Part shown: positions 44,226-58,150 of the stretch, in pieces
Layout of the letters: every line of letters begins with the position of its first letter
Position numbering within the stretch: the first letter of the stretch is position 1
Assembly (NCBI GenBank): GCA_951217055.1
Contig: OX578277.1
Location: 113,402,514 to 113,466,513 of the forward strand
DNA from: Gerris lacustris
Lineage: Eukaryota > Arthropoda > Insecta > Hemiptera > Gerridae
Reading direction: 5' to 3'
Length of the DNA stretch: 64,000 bases
Position numbers and translations under genes: made by a program
Notes under the pieces: model-generated
Told to the model about the DNA's origin: nothing
The model's input: the letters and a program-made list of their open reading frames with translations, nothing else
Database searches by the model: none

Positions 44226-44947
44226 TGTGGGCAGTTCGCTTACGCTCGCTTTAATAACTAAGTATGCATATATTTCAAATACGTGTATGAGCGAATCCAG
44301 GGCGTATAACACTTCGACATTCATAAATCTCGAAATTAATGTTTTGTCTGAACCGAACAGAGTTCCATCATGTATGATGTCGTTGACGATGAATTAAAAT
44401 TAGTGTTACTCCAGCAGATTAGGTTTACACGCACGCATGCGTGTTGCTGTTTGTTTCTGGTTTCTTGAATATCTACGTTCGCATTCACGATTATTTTTTA
44501 ATACTGACCAAGAAAAATGAATAGAATTATGTGAGGGAACGCCACGCCGTTGACTTTTTAATTTAGAAGAGAAGCTATTATTTTTTGTATTGTCGTTTTC
44601 TATTTTGCCAAGCAATACTTATAAATTGTTTCGAGGCATTTTGAAATAATTATAATACTTCTGTTGATCGCTGACCGATTTCTTGAACTACGTTCGGAAT
44701 TCTCCGGTTGTCTTCCGTTTTTGTAGCAATGAATTATTAATGAATGTGTCCAAAATTGGCGATGTCAGTTCCTTTAAGCTTTTTTCTTCGTCCAACAGCA
44801 AGGCGATGGGATCACCTGAACAAATTGTTGAAAAACGCGAGAACATCCTCTCTTGCAGAATTTAGAACATACTGGAAGGGTCTGAGTGGACAAAAATTTG
44901 TCAGGGACTACACGAATGATATCATAATATAATATTTTTAAATTAGT
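44226..44947. other. No gene recognised
   Basis: Moderate composition; overlapping short ORFs at 44683-44932 without recognised motif. Confidence 0.35.
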
Positions 44948-45410
44948 AAAAATATTTTAAAATGTCAATTTGAGGTAATTAATTACTCAATTAAGGGCTT
45001 TGATTAGTGATATGTCATCACTTTTTTGGGACATCTTCATACCTGTAGGTATATTTAATGATTAGATCATATATATTTGTATACATAATTAAAAATCACA
45101 AAATATACAGCAATTTAAATTAGTATGGATATTATATAAATATAAATACTTGAGCTTAGTTATATAAAAACAAATGAAATAACAATAGATTAATTTGAAA
45201 AAAGTAATTAATATGACAATAGAAATTTTATTTCTATTGTTATTTTAATAACTTGTGATTTTTAATTATGTGTAAAAAGATATATGATCTAATTATTAAA
45301 TATACTTACAGGTATGAATATGTCCCAAAAAAGGGATGAAATGTCACCAATCAATGTTGTTAATTAAATAATTATTTACCCCAAATTGACGTTTTAATTT
45401 TTTTTAATTA
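44948..45410. mobile_element. Foldback element, about 460 bp
   Basis: Arms of about 150 bp (CAATTTGAGGTAATTAATTA through TTAAAAATCACAA and near-complement) surround a 150-bp AT-rich centre. GGGACATCTTCATACCTGTA pairs with the right-arm equivalent. Non-coding. Confidence 0.82.
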
Positions 45411-46884
<1,474 letters not shown>

Positions 46885-46989
46885 AAGAAATATTGAATCA
46901 TAATTTCAAGATTCTAATGCTCTTGGTTTTGGTGATATCGCCTTGTAACATTTTGCATATTATTAAATTAGCCGTATTGAATAAAGATT

Positions 46990-47410
46990 GTGAATCGTAA
47001 AAACACTCTGCCATTTAGTGTGGCACCTAGCTTCCTCTATTTCGTAAAATTTAATTACTATATGCTTTAACAACTTATTATTATCTAATTAATTTAATTT
47101 TTTTAACTGGTTTTTCAAATCTGTCAAAATTTTGATTTTTTTACATGTACTGAAGAATCAATTTAGCAAATATAAAAAGCACAAAAAAAATTGAAATTTA
47201 TCTGGGGCTATCTGTGGGCTACTTTTGACGAATCATAAAAATAAGATGAGTCCTTTTGAAGAAATAGGTGTAAATATATTATATATATTTGTGCACATGT
47301 GGAAGAGAAACAAATGGCAGCATAAGCTGGAAACATAAATGGGACCAAAAATGATTTAATTATGACCTACCATACAAATTTCAATAAATCGGAAGAGTAG
47401 ATTTTAAGAT
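46990..47410 (-). repeat. Interspersed repeat B (subfamily 1), decayed
   Basis: Starts with inverted 3′ end TGCCATTTAGTGTGGCACCT and carries ATCTGGGGCTATCTGTGGG; the hairpin 5′ end is missing. Confidence 0.75.
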
Positions 47411-49158
47411 ATTGTTTTAATATTATTTAGTAGTAATAATATTTCTACTACTATTAAACCTTAATCGGATAATACGAATATATAAAATAAATGATAATAT
47501 TATGAAATATGAAATAATCTTCTAAAAAGTCTAAAGTATATTAATTTTTAAACTAATTTAGGACTATTTTTAGATGCTGTTAATATTAAAAATTGAATCG
47601 ACTTTGCCATAAAAACAAATTGTATATTAAGTCGTATAAAATTGTTTATCAACATTAATTTTCAATTTTAATTTTTAATTGCTCTAAGGATGGAAAAGAA
47701 AACATTAAATTAAATTATCATGTAAAAATATGCAATAATTAAGTAGACACAAATGAAGGGCTAAATGGAATAATTTGTATAATATTGCCGCTATTCTTAG
47801 GGGGCCCACTTTCAACTCCTACCGTGGTGTCACCATTCGCTTAAATGTTATTTTCTACCGAGAAAACGGCTTTCTCTATTGGCCCGTGTTAAAATTTCAA
47901 CTGCTGTAATTTCAGTGCCGCCGCCGGCGTTAAACGCCGCATTCATTAATGTATTAAGACTAAACCGAGCGTTAAATTCCAAAATAACCTCCCGCCCCCT
48001 TCTTCTTTTAAACTGAGGGGGGCTTTATAAATACAGAGAGGGTTCAGGGCCCCTAAAAACTCGTCTCTTTTTCTCCGTTACCCTTATTTAAAGTCTAGGG
48101 TTTGGGTTTTTTACGTAATTTAAAGAGTTTCCCTTCCATTGTCTCTTTCTACATTGAAAACAGTGGCGGAGCTGTGTGACTACCTTGCGCCACACCGTCC
48201 CACGCTAATCCCGATATACTCGTTATTTCGCTTTCAAAACATTTTCCTTCTTCATTTTTTTAACTTCAAAGTTTTTTTTAAGAAAAATAAAACCCTTTTA
48301 TTCATAAAAACTTAATAATTCGACAATTATATTTAATTATACCTTATCAGGTCTGCTATTAAATAATTAGCTTTAGACATTTAAAAGAATAATTACTATC
48401 CGTTATTACTGCGAAAAAAATAATTAACATTTTAGAAACAGTATCTTTTATTTTTTCTTAAAAAAAAATGCTTTTTTAATCAGTTTATAATTAATACCGG
48501 GAAAATTAATCAAGAAGGTTTTTAATCCTCTTTATTATTCAGATCTTGTTTTTTTTTTAAATATATTTTTATTCTTCGTTTTCACATTGAGTCTGTCAGT
48601 AACATAATTTTTCGAGCAAGATCCAATTTAAATTGCATTTTCCGGGTCAGGGTCGATTAAATTTTATCTTGTTGATTGGATCATGAAATTCCGGTCTATT
48701 AATTCAACTATTAATAAAATTTTAAAAGTCTAATGATTTGTTCAATAATGAAAGAATAATGTTTAAATACTAATTTATTCCTAGAAAATAGACAATATAA
48801 AAATGTATGTAATTTTCCACTTGGTATCAAAGGGTTTTTCAATAATCGATGTTTTTCTCTTATATAGATCAGCTGTTTAAAAACTACATAAGTAATTTTG
48901 CACCAATAATAAAAGCTTATTATATTTATGTTAATAACTTGTAAACCGATAATAAATTTTGTAAACCAATCTGTATTGCATATTATATTATTATCAACTG
49001 TTAATTATTTATCTAAAATGAATTAATGGAAATTGCTCTTCACCTTTTAATACTATTGATATTAAATTAAACGACTATGCAGTAGTAACTTAGTATTAAA
49101 CAGGTATTAACTTAATATCAAATTCATTGTAACATAATAATAAATACATATTAACTTG
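47411..49158. other. 1.7 kb without a recognised gene
   Basis: A less AT-rich stretch at 47.8-48.25 kb is not obviously repetitive and contains no long ORF. The rest is AT-rich. Confidence 0.45.
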
Positions 49159-49704
49159 TAGTCCAGGAGATAGCGTGCAAAAAAGTGTCTCACTAACATC
49201 AAGCTAGAATTTTGTGTACTAGTAAATCTTTTAGTGCATTTTAAAAATGGACAGTTCGTCTGCCGGACATAGATTGGCAATAGGCATTTAAAAACAAACA
49301 AACCGGTGAAGAGCGGCTATATCCCACCCATTATGGTGGAAAATGAGATTTTTCATGATTTTTTGATAGGTGACCACTTCGATTTGGAGTAATATTTGAA
49401 TGACTAACCTATCAATATCAAGTGATTAACAAAAATCAGTTTGACTTTTGGACTACAAACTAATACTGAACTCTGGATCATGAAAAATCACATTGTCCGC
49501 CATAATGGGTGGGATATAGCCGCTCTCCACCGGTTTGTTTATTTTAAATGACTATTGCCAAGCTATATCTAGCAAACGGACTTAGCCGACCACATTTTAT
49601 TAAAAAGCCCCTAAAAAATTACATTACTTTTTTTTTTTTTTTTTTAAGTTGTACACATATTTCTAGCTTGATGTTAGTCAGACACTTTTTTGTATCCTGG
49701 GCTA
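49159..49704. mobile_element. Foldback element A, copy 6 (complete)
   Basis: Begins TAGTCCAGGAGATAGCGTGC and ends TATCCTGGGCTA, with central TGATAGGTGACCACTTCGAT. Confidence 0.85.
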
Positions 49705-50208
49705 TTAGTAACACACACATAATACAAAGTAACTTAGTAGGAAAGTAGTTTAATAAAGTGTATGAAATTAGTTGGTTGCTAATAAACGCTAGTTTTACTC
49801 ATTATTGGTGTGATAGTGCTGCACTCCAGACATCGCTGCGGTTAATTAAAGTACTAAACACAAGTTAATTAGTAGAAAGGTTTTAAGTGACATTTAAACT
49901 GATACTTGGAGCTCAAGTTTGAACAGAGAAAGGAACAGATCTCAGTCGCTTATTAGAGACATGTTTTGAAATGTCTCTTTACACTGGCAATATCTCGTTT
50001 GAAAATCTCAACTATCTCTACGATTCGATTCTGAAACACCTTAAAGTTTTGTCATGAGAGCTCTTTCGTCGCTCTAACTTCAAAAACAAGTCCCTTGTTC
50101 GTCGTCTGCAATATTAAACAGCAATATCAAGTCCCTCTATGTTTTCAACTTGGATAAACAAACCCCAAACTTTCAAATCAACTTAATTAAACTCTCAAAG
50201 TAAACAAC
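49705..50208. other. Probable decayed 5′ flank of the Penelope-like remnant
   Basis: No ORF of note; moderately GC-rich and continuous with the remnant beyond the microsatellite, but I recognise no domain here. Confidence 0.3.
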
Positions 50209-50312
<104 letters not shown>

Positions 50313-50483
50313 GGTATATACAGACCTAATCAGGTCTGTTCTTTACTAATACCAACATCTAACTTATCTCTCGTTCGTCGAAGGTACGACCGTTTAGATA
50401 TGCAAGATTCTCCTAAAACGCGGCATTGGGACTACTTATAACGCTCACATGACCACCAGAAGCCTCCTGAAATCGCCAAAAGA

Positions 50484-50815
50484 CAACCTTCACGCGGTTT
50501 ATACCAAATCCCTTGCAGTTGCGGCAAAAAATACATCTGGCAAACCGGAAGTTTGATCTCAACGTGCCTACAAGATCACGTAAGAGCAGTGATAAACAAC
50601 GATCACAAATCAGCAAAAGCTCAGCATTCTGACGAGACCAGCCATCTCATCAAGTTTGATGACATTCGTGTACTCGTATCTGTCACCAGGTATCACAGCA
50701 TGGTGGTAAGGGAAGCTATTGAGATCAAGTAACAACCAGAGAACTTCAACATAGAGGATGGATTCACTCTTTCCCGGACCTGGAAACCTCTGGTTAGCAC
50801 CTGCGCCAAGCATAA
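50484..50815 (+). pseudogene. Penelope-like element GIY-YIG endonuclease remnant
   Basis: One frame reads RGLYQIPCSCGKKYIWQTGS, then KAQHSDETSHLIKFDDIRVL, then YHSMVVREAIEIK followed by a stop and PENFNIEDGFTLSRTWKPL. This is the GIY-YIG nuclease domain found at the C-terminus of Penelope-like retroelements: GLY and YIW stand for the GIY/YIG halves, and the Glu of REAIEI for the catalytic Glu. The YIG Gly is replaced by Trp and a stop interrupts the end, so it is inactive. No reverse transcriptase remains in the window. Confidence 0.83.
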
Positions 50816-51024
50816 CAAGAGTTTCCCAACTTCATACATCACCTGCCCGACAAAAGAACACCGAAGAAGGCAGCACCTGCCTAATTGCACCATCCCGACA
50901 AAAGAGTATCCCGAGTAAAGGAACCCCCGGGGATTCCAGGTACAATCTATGGTCTAGAATAGTAAACCAGTATAAATACGCCGTTCTTCTCTCCAGTCAT
51001 CAGTATATCTTGTGTTTGACGCTC

Positions 51025-51058
51025 CTGAAGATGCTTCTAGTAGTGGAAGCGAAACGTC
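51025..51058 (+). ncRNA. Hammerhead-like motif downstream of the Penelope-like remnant
   Basis: CTGAAGA, T, GCTTC-loop-GAAGC, GAAACGTC. The five-pair stem II is perfect, and helix III ACGT is self-complementary and followed by C, the preferred cleavage-site nucleotide. Its place 210 bp after the GIY-YIG remnant fits the terminal pseudo-LTR of a Penelope-like element. One extra T before stem II leaves activity uncertain. Confidence 0.55.
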
Positions 51059-51287
51059 GAACTTCAACCCCCTCGTGACGCGGATTTTGCCGGAAAACCA
51101 AGTTTTTGATACGTGCTAATCCGAGGAAGCCTACACTCTAGATCTAACCTTATTTAACTGTTCCTCCGTTAAATAGACAGACAGATAGTCATGATTTTAT
51201 TAAGCTTAATTTTCTTAAAACTACTTGAAACGGGAAAATAAAAAGTATTAGGTAAATCCGAGTAATGTTTTAACAAAATTATTGAGC

Positions 51288-51670
51288 TGAGCGAAGCGAA
51301 GTTCTCTTTGCATTTGTTTGGACGCATACTCCTCTTGAACGGCTGTACCGATCTGCACAAAATTTGGCACGGTCAATATGACCCACCAAAGGAAGGTATA
51401 AATCTGAATTGGTCCAAATTAGTACACATGAGTATGGGTTACGGGGTACAAAAGTTTCCTCCTGAACGGCTTAACTGATCCGCACAAAATTCGGCACGGT
51501 CAATGGGACCAACAACAGGAAGGTATACATTTGAAATGGTCCAAATTGGTACACAGAGGTACGGGGTATATGCCCTTCATGATGCATGTCGTTGGAAAGC
51601 TCTTTAATAACAGTACAGTTATTGCTGTTATGTTCACGTTTGTCATATTTTCATTGAAAAGGGGGGTCAA
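51288..51670 (+). repeat. Interspersed repeat G, copy 2, with internal duplication
   Basis: TCTGCACAAAATTTGGCACG and TCCGCACAAAATTCGGCACG are two near copies about 130 bp apart. It ends with GATGCATGTCGTTGGAAAGC as in 14.66 kb. Confidence 0.72.
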
Positions 51671-53084
51671 GTAGAAAAGCAGGGAAAGCAATGCTTATTT
51701 TAATTAAAAATTAGAAATGACTATTATTGATCCGATTTCCGCTGTTTATAAATAAAAAAGGTTTATTGTTTAAGATTTAAATGCACTCTCAGCTCAATAT
51801 TGCAAGCAGACAACTGCATTGCACACCTAGTGATTGTATATCTGTTTTTTTTATCTTATGTCTATATCTATGTTTATATTTGTATATGTACATATACACA
51901 TAATATACTAAACGTGCTGTTCGTATGTTTTTTAGTTTTAATTATATCCAATTTTGTTGACATGTAAAACAAGTTTTTCATAACTCGTAGAAGTATGAGA
52001 TGATGAGACCCCCCCCCCCCCTTGTTACCTTGTAAAGAAAATGTAGATTAATATTTGTCCAAGTTTCTCCTGTGATATTTAAACCGGAAAATCTACACCC
52101 ATTTCACCTTTATTTTTTGTCCCTATATAAGGTTTTTACCTCGGGACTAGAATATGCGGAATTTCCGAGTCTGGGAAATCCCCCCCCCCCTTCTCCCCTC
52201 TCCGTGTGGAAGTTTTGTGACAACTTGCCAGCGGGTTTCTCACTGTTTAGAATAACAAATGTAGGGGGGGGGGGGATGAGACCGAGCCCCAAAACATTAT
52301 TCAAACACGTTGTTGGTTCTTCGAGAGAAAAACCCTGTCATTGAATTTTCATTGGATGCAGAGAGACTGCTCATTGACTTCTAGATCCCTTATCTCGATT
52401 CTCTCGATATTATAATTCTCCTCGAGAACTGTTATTGTCCGCCCAAGAGTAATCAAAAATAGATCCATGTCACAAAATCAAAGCTTCCTTATCAATTATT
52501 TATGATAACGTTAAATATATATTACTTTTGTTTTCCTCGATTTATTCAACGTTCATTTCTTTGTATATAGAAAGGATATTTATTTACCAGTACAATATTT
52601 TATTTCTACTACAAAAATGTTTTATAGACCAAGCGAATTAGCTTAAAAAAGGGCGTGCCTTGGGGAAAAGAGCGGAGTTCTAGAAGCTTTTGGAATCACA
52701 CGAGTCTCTGATATGAACTTTCCAAGTTTGCTCCTATATCCGAGTGGAGTTTTAGCCGTGTATTTTAAAAAAACTCGATATTATTAATTTTTTTTCGGGG
52801 CTTGCTTAAAATATCTTCTCCAATGGATTAAAGAAAAGTTCTCCAGAGCAGAAAAAAAGTTTTTTTAATACTGTAAATGAAAAAAATTATCCGTCAAAGT
52901 GTTTATGCGCAATTTATGCGCAATGCTTACACAAACTTGTGCGTAAAATTTCATTTTGAAATTTTACATTCCAATGGCATTTTTACATTTTTGATACAAA
53001 TACATTTTTTTTAGTAAAGCCAAAACTGACACTGCTATGAATTGATATAGTTCGTTAAAACTATTCAGCGGAACTAAATGTATA
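51671..53084. other. 1.4 kb without a recognised gene
   Basis: Contains three poly(C)/poly(G) runs (near 52010, 52181 and 52265) in a region with overlapping ORFs on both strands (52072-52344). No domain is seen. Confidence 0.4.
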
Positions 53085-53150
53085 AAATAGAGAAAAACAA
53101 GGTTTTTACCGATATCTTACGTTCTATCTAACGATTTTAGTAAATCTTAA

Positions 53151-53778
53151 CCCTTAACTAGTCGCGTCGGGTCATAATGACCCGACCTCTATCTAATGTT
53201 AAGATAACATCCCACTTGGCCTTGAACAGGTGCTGCCATATTATCTAGTTTCCTACTTTCTTTCGACTTATCTATCAGTGAGTCATTAGCAGTCGTCGCA
53301 TAAATATATTTTGTGAAATCACCATTCTGACCCGACGCGACTTTCAGTGTCTTGACTATTTTATGTACAGTGACCCAACGTGAATTTTATTGTCCAGTGT
53401 TTTCTTACATTTGTATTAGAAGTTAAATTTATTTTACAGTGCCTGATAAGACTCACAACTTATTCTATTGTTTTTTTTATTCCTTTTGTCTCCCGGAAGA
53501 GTTATTGTATTGTAATTTGTTCGAGTTTTGACTTTGCAATGCCTAAATTATTTTATACAGACGAAGATATACTGGCGGAATTCCGCCGACAAGAAGAGGA
53601 AGAGCCTATAGAAGATAGTGAATCTTCTGAAATAGAAACTGATTATATTTACGTGTTTTTATTATTATTATAACCTTTATAACATGTTTATGGCGTATGA
53701 TTGAGCATATAATAATGTTGGGTCCAAATGACCCGACGCGACCTTATGTGCATTTATATGGTTGCGACTAGTTAAGGG
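53151..53778 (+). mobile_element. piggyBac-type MITE, copy 2
   Basis: A 628-bp element with ends CCCTTAACTAGTCGC and complement and perfect TTAA duplications (53147-53150, 53779-53782). Very similar to the inverted copy at 15802-16432, including sub-terminal GTCGGGTCATAATGACCCGAC, a short palindrome. Confidence 0.93.
53539..53673 (+). pseudogene. piggyBac-like transposase N-terminal remnant, copy 2
   Basis: Forty-four codons beginning MPKLFYTDEDILAEF with a Glu/Ser-rich acidic stretch. The rest of the transposase is deleted. Identical to the 15.9 kb copy except near residue 2. Confidence 0.72.
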
Positions 53779-54248
53779 TTAATATACATCGCCTTATGTA
53801 CAATTGAAACAGGCGTGTAACAATTCAACTTTATGCAAGCAGACGTTTCTGTGTAATGAACTAATACAATTTATAATTGTTGAAAGGAAAATGCCAACAT
53901 TGACACTGCTATAAAGTTTTAAAGGTGCCAAATTTATTTAATTGTATCTAAAGGTATTAAAAAAAAAAAAAGTAGAAATGAAAAGAAACGTAAATTTGAT
54001 TATTTTCAATATTGATAATAACTACTGAGTCACTCCGATGAATTGAAACAAATATATTTAGTAAACCCCCAACATTGTCTTGGTTTTTCAAACACCACGG
54101 CTAAAACTCGGCTTGGTAATCGGGGAAAACTCAGATTACTCATATGAGAGCCCTACTTGAGTAATTAAAACAGTTTCCACAGAACTCCACCTATTTTTAA
54201 AAGGCAAACATTTAATTTTCTTGCCTATTATATTTTCCAAGTGTTATT

Positions 54249-54846
54249 GCTTCCGAGCTTACCGAAGGTAACGGAAGCTATGTGATCGTTTCGATGAACG
54301 AAAAATTTTTAGGTCTCCGATTTTAAAAATACCAAGACAGAAATCCGTTTCAGACATCAGGGAACATTTTTGGTTCCGTGTCGGTCTGTCGGTCTGTCGT
54401 TCTATTTTTGCGAACCAACATATCTTAAAAACTACAGGTTCAATTTTTATAAACATTTGGGTGGTTGGTCATAATTAGCCCATTGTTGGTCCCATATAAG
54501 TTTCAACATTCTGCGCCAATTTTTTTTTCTTCCACATGCGCACAAACATACATTTATTTACACCTATAGCTTCAAAATTACTTATCTGATTTGAATGAAA
54601 CTTTTATAGTTTATCGAAAGTAACCCGCAGATGGCCACAAATTAATTTGAACAGTCTACGCTCTTTAACTTTTGCTAAATTGATACTTTAATTCGTGAAA
54701 AAATCTAAACAATTTTAACAGATTAAAAAAAACAGGGGAAACAATTAAACCAATTTGACAATAATGACTTTTAAAAGCATAAAATCAATAAAGTTGGTGG
54801 ATAGGATGCGAGGAAGCTATGTGCCACACCAATTGGCAGTCTATTT
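54249..54846 (+). repeat. Interspersed repeat B (subfamily 1), full length
   Basis: From GCTTCCGAGCTTACCGAAGG to CACACCAATTGGCAGTC. Nearly collinear with 30254-30852 and the best reference for the family consensus. Confidence 0.9.
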
Positions 54847-55159
54847 TTTAATGTTTTCTTACTGTTCTTTATGTTTTTGGCATTTGTTTTACGACCTTCA
54901 TATTTTTTTTTTCATTCCTCGTTCATCTCTTCATATAGATTGTTAACTTATTTTTCCACTATAATTAATTTTCTAAAGCGAAATATTTCTTCATATTCTT
55001 TTATTCATTTTTAGCCACGTCTCTTTTTTCCTTCCTTTTATCTTTCTTGCCTTTGGATTTACTTTTGTTTTCTCCCAAATTCTTTCTATTATGAACATTC
55101 GTTATGCCAACTCTCATTTTATTCTATCTTTCATGTTTTATGTAATAATTTAATTTCAC

Positions 55160-55500
55160 TCTCACCTTTGTTTAACTTTCTCCTGTTATTCTCCTCTCAC
55201 TCTCTTTAAACTTTCTCCTGTTATTCTCCTCTCACTCTCTTAAAACTTTCTCCTGTTATTCTCCTCTCACTCTCTTTAAACTTTCTCCTGTTATTCTCCT
55301 CCCACTCTCTTTAAACTTTCTCCTGTTATTCTCCTCTCACTTTCTTTAAACTTTCTCCTGTTATTCTCCTCCCACTCTCTTTAAACTTTCTTCTGTTATT
55401 CTCCTCCCACTCTCTTTAAACTTTCTCCTGTTATTCTCCTCTCACTCTCTTTCAACTTTCTCCTGTTATTCTCCTCTCACTCTCTTTAAACTTTCTCCTG
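55160..55500. repeat. 35-bp minisatellite, about 10 copies
   Basis: Unit ACTTTCTCCTGTTATTCTCC TCTCACTCTCTTTAA. The array resumes at 56907-56946 beyond the inserted element. Confidence 0.92.
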
Positions 55501-55503
55501 TTA

Positions 55504-56906
55504 AGGCGGAAATACACATGCTAGTTACTCGCACAAAAACATACGAGTAGCTCGCAGAGGAGAGCTACTGGCATTTGTATACTTCAAATAGCATGCGAGT
55601 AAAAAGCATGCGAGTAAATCGCACGAAATTTGATTTTTGTCTTGCCAGTGGCACGAGTCGAGGGGAGGGGGAACTGATAAGGCACGTGTAAACAGGCCTG
55701 CCAGCGAAAGGTTGCTAGTAGCTAGCACGAGTCTCCCTCAGCCCTTCAGTTGCGTTCCTTCCTTTCGCGGGTATCTGAAAACAAATCATCTACTTTCTCC
55801 GGAAGCATTCGCAATTGATTCCAAAAACCATTGACGTCCCCGAACCGCATTTCATTTAGTAGCCACTGACTCGCTCTATGTACCTAATTCCCTTCTAGCT
55901 ATCCAATCTTTACCCACACTCTTCGTGTCTTTTTATTATTTTTCAAATGTTTTAAAACACAGTTTTTGCAACTAACAGAACAATCTGGTTAATTTCATTC
56001 CGCACCGATACATTCATAAGGTACATTGAAACAATTAATAAAACTATCAAAATTAATTAAATCAAATACAATTATTTATTCATTTATTCCGGCTAAAAGA
56101 AGACAAGAAACGATTGCCTGTTTCAAAACTATAACTGTGACTGGAATGTGTATTGTCATGGGCTAGTAGCTCGTACAAGACCGATCATCCGGATGATACT
56201 AACATACTGTTTCACTGGCAAATGTACACAGCGCCTGCAGCATGCCTACTACTGACGTGCTAGTAACTCGCCACTGGCATGCTTTTTTACTAGAGGTCGA
56301 CCAAGAAGTCATGAACACGGGAAAAACTGAAAGCTTAGCTTCGTTTAAAGTCGGAACTTCCGAGTATTGCCGAAGTCAGTACAGTCGGGTGCTAAAACAA
56401 TACCCATTTCTAGTTTGTATGACATGCGCAGTTATGTCAAATCTTACGAATAACAACAAGAAGGTTTCCAATCTGTTAGGTTTCCTGTTTTGTTTGTTTT
56501 TATACAATACGAATTATAGTCACACCTGTCCTAAATCCAAATAAAACTCAGAAATAAAGAGAAAGAAAAAAATAGATTAAGAAAGAAGAAAATCGATTTA
56601 GATTTAAAGAATATTATTATGAATAATCAATAAATAATAATATAAAGATATTATCGTACATTATTAGTGATTACTTATCAGGTGCAGTGTTGCCTGTTGC
56701 AAACAATATTAAAAAAATATAGAAGTTATCAAAAATAAACTTAACATAACTACTTAAAATTAATAACAAAAGAACAACACTGTGTTTTTTGACAGTGGTC
56801 TATTTGATTAAAAACTGACTATACATGGCACCAAAACAACGACACTAGCGCACTCCTCAGATTTCCATGACTTCTTGGTCGACCTCTAGCATGTGTATTT
56901 CCGCCT
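55504..56906. mobile_element. PIF/Harbinger-like non-autonomous TIR element
   Basis: Ends AGGCGGAAATACACATGCTA and complement, with TTA duplicated on both sides (55501-55503, 56907-56909), split the 35-bp minisatellite. Three-base TTA duplications suggest the PIF/Harbinger superfamily; that is inference because no transposase is encoded. Sub-terminal ACTCGC, GCATGC and CTAGTA motifs recur at both ends. Element H is nested at its right end. Confidence 0.82.
56294..56885 (+). mobile_element. 592-bp TIR element H, nested
   Basis: Termini AGGTCGACCAAGAAGTCATG and complement, with CTAG duplications at 56290-56293 and 56886-56889. The 100-codon ORF (56242-56544) spans its left half without any recognised domain. 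A partial copy lies at 4301-4644. Confidence 0.85.
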
Positions 56907-56946
56907 TTATTCTCCTCTTACTCTCATTAAACTTTCTCCTGTTTAA
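56907..56946. repeat. 35-bp minisatellite, remainder after insertion
   Basis: TTATTCTCCTCTTACTCTCA TTAAACTTTCTCCTGTT continues the array interrupted at 55503. Confidence 0.85.
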
Positions 56947-57707
56947 AGTTTCAAATGTCTAGCTACTCGGGAAGTTAGTTTAAAATCAATTACAAGATTT
57001 GTACTTGACAAACAAACAAACAAACAAGAAAGCAAGCTAATAAAACGTAGTAAAAATTTAAACAATTTATTTTCCAATTAAGTTTTTTCTTATTGTTAAA
57101 GATATAATTACATATTTGAATGTTAATTATTTTTTTAAAATATGTTTAGAATAATTCAAGAAAAGGAGATTAAATAATTCCTTCGAGGAACCCCAGTCAT
57201 AAAACTAGTTATTTACTGGCTCCAAGATTAAAGTTTTTCTTTATCAGACAATTATATACTTTAAAAAACCTAGCCTACTTCTTAATATAATGAAGTATTA
57301 AGCGTTGCAGAGCAATTGTATATTATTACTTTAAACAAAAGCCTTGTTTAAAGTCTGTCTATACTTTGAATGTATCGATCGTTTCCACTCTGTAATCAAA
57401 TATATTTTTACATTTGCCAAACAAATGTATTTAATTTGTTGCTTATTCTTCTAATTATATTAAAAAAAGTCCCTCCCTGTTGACTCTTGAGTTATTATAG
57501 TTCTTGGTGAATAATGTCTGTACTTAATTTTACTACAACTTTTAAAAATTAATATCTTATTGAGCTGCTTATATAAAGTGGTGAAAATTTAAGGGTTCTC
57601 TGTGTAGCGTCAGATCGTTGTTCGTGTGGTGATAAACTCGCTGTCTCCCGCTCGGGCGTATTGTTGTCCTACATTGGCCTATCATGGCTTATTTTCATTC
57701 CAAATTT
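56947..57707. other. No gene recognised
   Basis: The first part (GTTTCAAATGTCTAGCTACT, AACAAACAAACAAACAAG) is related to inverted sequence at 63.42-63.66 kb. The rest is unassigned. Confidence 0.45.
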
Positions 57708-58150
57708 TACTTTCTCATATAAAGAGAAAGTATTGTGATGGCGCAAAAATTTTATTATGACACGTTTTGAGCTCCTCTGAGTCCAGAAAATTGTTTAAAA
57801 AAAAAAAAAAAAAAAAATGTTGCAGACGCGTTAGCCTAAACTACTTTTCCAATTTTGACGAAATTTGGCATACCTACATGTTCAGATAAATCATACCCTC
57901 AGTGAAAATCCGGAAATTAATATTAAATGAATAAATTTGGGGGCGCTACCTTCCAAAAACTGTGAGAATACTTAAAAAAAAAAATATATATATTTTTCCA
58001 AAAAAATATTTTTATTTAAAAAATCCAAAATGAAGTCCATTAAATACGAATTGAACGATATAAACCGTTTAGATTATTCCTGTTTTTTAGTTAGATTTAT
58101 TCCGTCCCGGAATAAATCTAGTTTCTGAGATATTGATGTAAATCAATCTG
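57708..58150 (+). repeat. Interspersed repeat C, decayed copy
   Basis: CTTTCTCATATAAAGAGAAAG start and GGGGGCGCTACC in plus orientation; the polymorphic GACAGAC array is replaced by poly(A). Confidence 0.78.

Larger units (their letters stand above)
53085..53855. repeat. Repeat D, interrupted by a piggyBac-type MITE
   Basis: TACCGATATCTTACGTTCTA lies before 53151, and GTACAATTGAAACAGGCGTG continues after 53782. The MITE inserted cleanly into this older repeat. Confidence 0.75.

Noticed and set aside
44683..44932. Two overlapping ORFs suggesting a small gene
   Set aside because: Frames overlap one another, no domain or signal peptide is seen and no splice signals match.
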